This document shows positions 63,723-64,000 of a stretch of 64,000 nucleotides of DNA, one piece after another. The stretch is from NCBI GenBank assembly GCA_030490835.1, contig CM059977.1, positions 15,409,399-15,473,398 on the forward strand, given 5' to 3'. Source of the stretch: Annona cherimola (taxonomy: Eukaryota > Streptophyta > Magnoliopsida > Magnoliales > Annonaceae). The translations under genes were made by a program, and so were the position numbers. Under the pieces are notes generated by a model. The model made no database searches. It was given only the letters and a program-made list of their open reading frames with translations, and had not been told where the DNA came from. The first letter of the stretch is position 1. Each line of letters opens with the position of its first letter.

Positions 63723-64000
63723 TAATATATATATTATTATGTTTTATTTCATTTATTCATTCCATTTAAGCACCCTAGATCTTTCCCAACAGTAATAACA
63801 ATTATATGCCACGAAAAAGCAAGGAGAATGCACACGGCCTGCCTTCTAAAACAAGCAAAGCAAACACATTGGAAGATGATTCGACTGAATTGTCCCAGTG
63901 ACTTGATGATTGGTTGAAATTTGCAGTCGGTTTTTTGGGTATCCTCTCTATTTGATGACGATCATGACTGACTGATTTGGGTATCAATGATGATGGTTTT
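63723..64000. other. Window edge, no gene seen
   Basis: No recognisable coding exon or repeat. A gene could begin past the edge. Confidence 0.4.

Noticed and set aside
1..64000. CRISPR array, rRNA, bacterial operon or viral insert
   Set aside because: No regularly spaced identical repeats, no rRNA-like block and no prokaryotic or viral gene was seen. The repeats present are plant MITEs and microsatellites.

Overview
The window is nuclear DNA from a flowering plant. The evidence is intron-rich genes of plant-specific families, long AT-rich intergenic stretches full of short foldback transposons, GA/TC microsatellites at gene ends and AAACCCTA-type motifs in a leader. The species cannot be told from the sequence. 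Nothing looks bacterial, viral or organellar. I found three protein-coding genes, all with exon junctions that close in frame.

Layout. Positions 1-5000 are intergenic, with a degenerate repeat block at 2.0-3.3 kb. Positions 5575-15984 (minus) hold a SUO-like gene (BAH plus TFIIS N-terminal domain, GW motifs), rebuilt as three coding exons giving 1720 residues, with a 5.1 kb first intron. Positions 16.3-31.7 kb are an AT-rich repeat region: a hAT-like element, foldback MITEs of several families, nested insertions, two tandem duplications and one isolated GC-rich island at 30.48-30.95 kb. Positions 31945-37836 (plus) hold an LSM12 gene in five exons giving 177 residues; its first intron has every mark of a U12-type AT-AC intron. 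Positions 39849-45348 (minus) hold a nucleobase-ascorbate transporter of the NAT6 type in 14 exons giving 542 residues. LSM12 and NAT are convergent, about 2 kb apart. Positions 45.4-64 kb are intergenic, with two more copies of the hAT-like family, many MITEs and a broken RNase H fragment of a LINE-type retroelement.

The three genes do not form a pathway. SUO and LSM12 both belong to families tied to RNA control (miRNA-guided repression; Lsm/ataxin-2 type RNA-protein complexes), while NAT is a membrane purine/xanthine-type carrier. Their neighbourhood is most likely ordinary plant gene order.

The best observations are the AT-AC intron in LSM12, three hAT-like copies with 7/8 or 8/8 target duplications, a Mutator-type foldback MITE with a perfect 9 bp duplication, and a repeat interrupted by two other MITEs. 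I saw no convincing new biological system, CRISPR array, rRNA or tRNA gene. All family calls come from recognition by eye; no database search was run.
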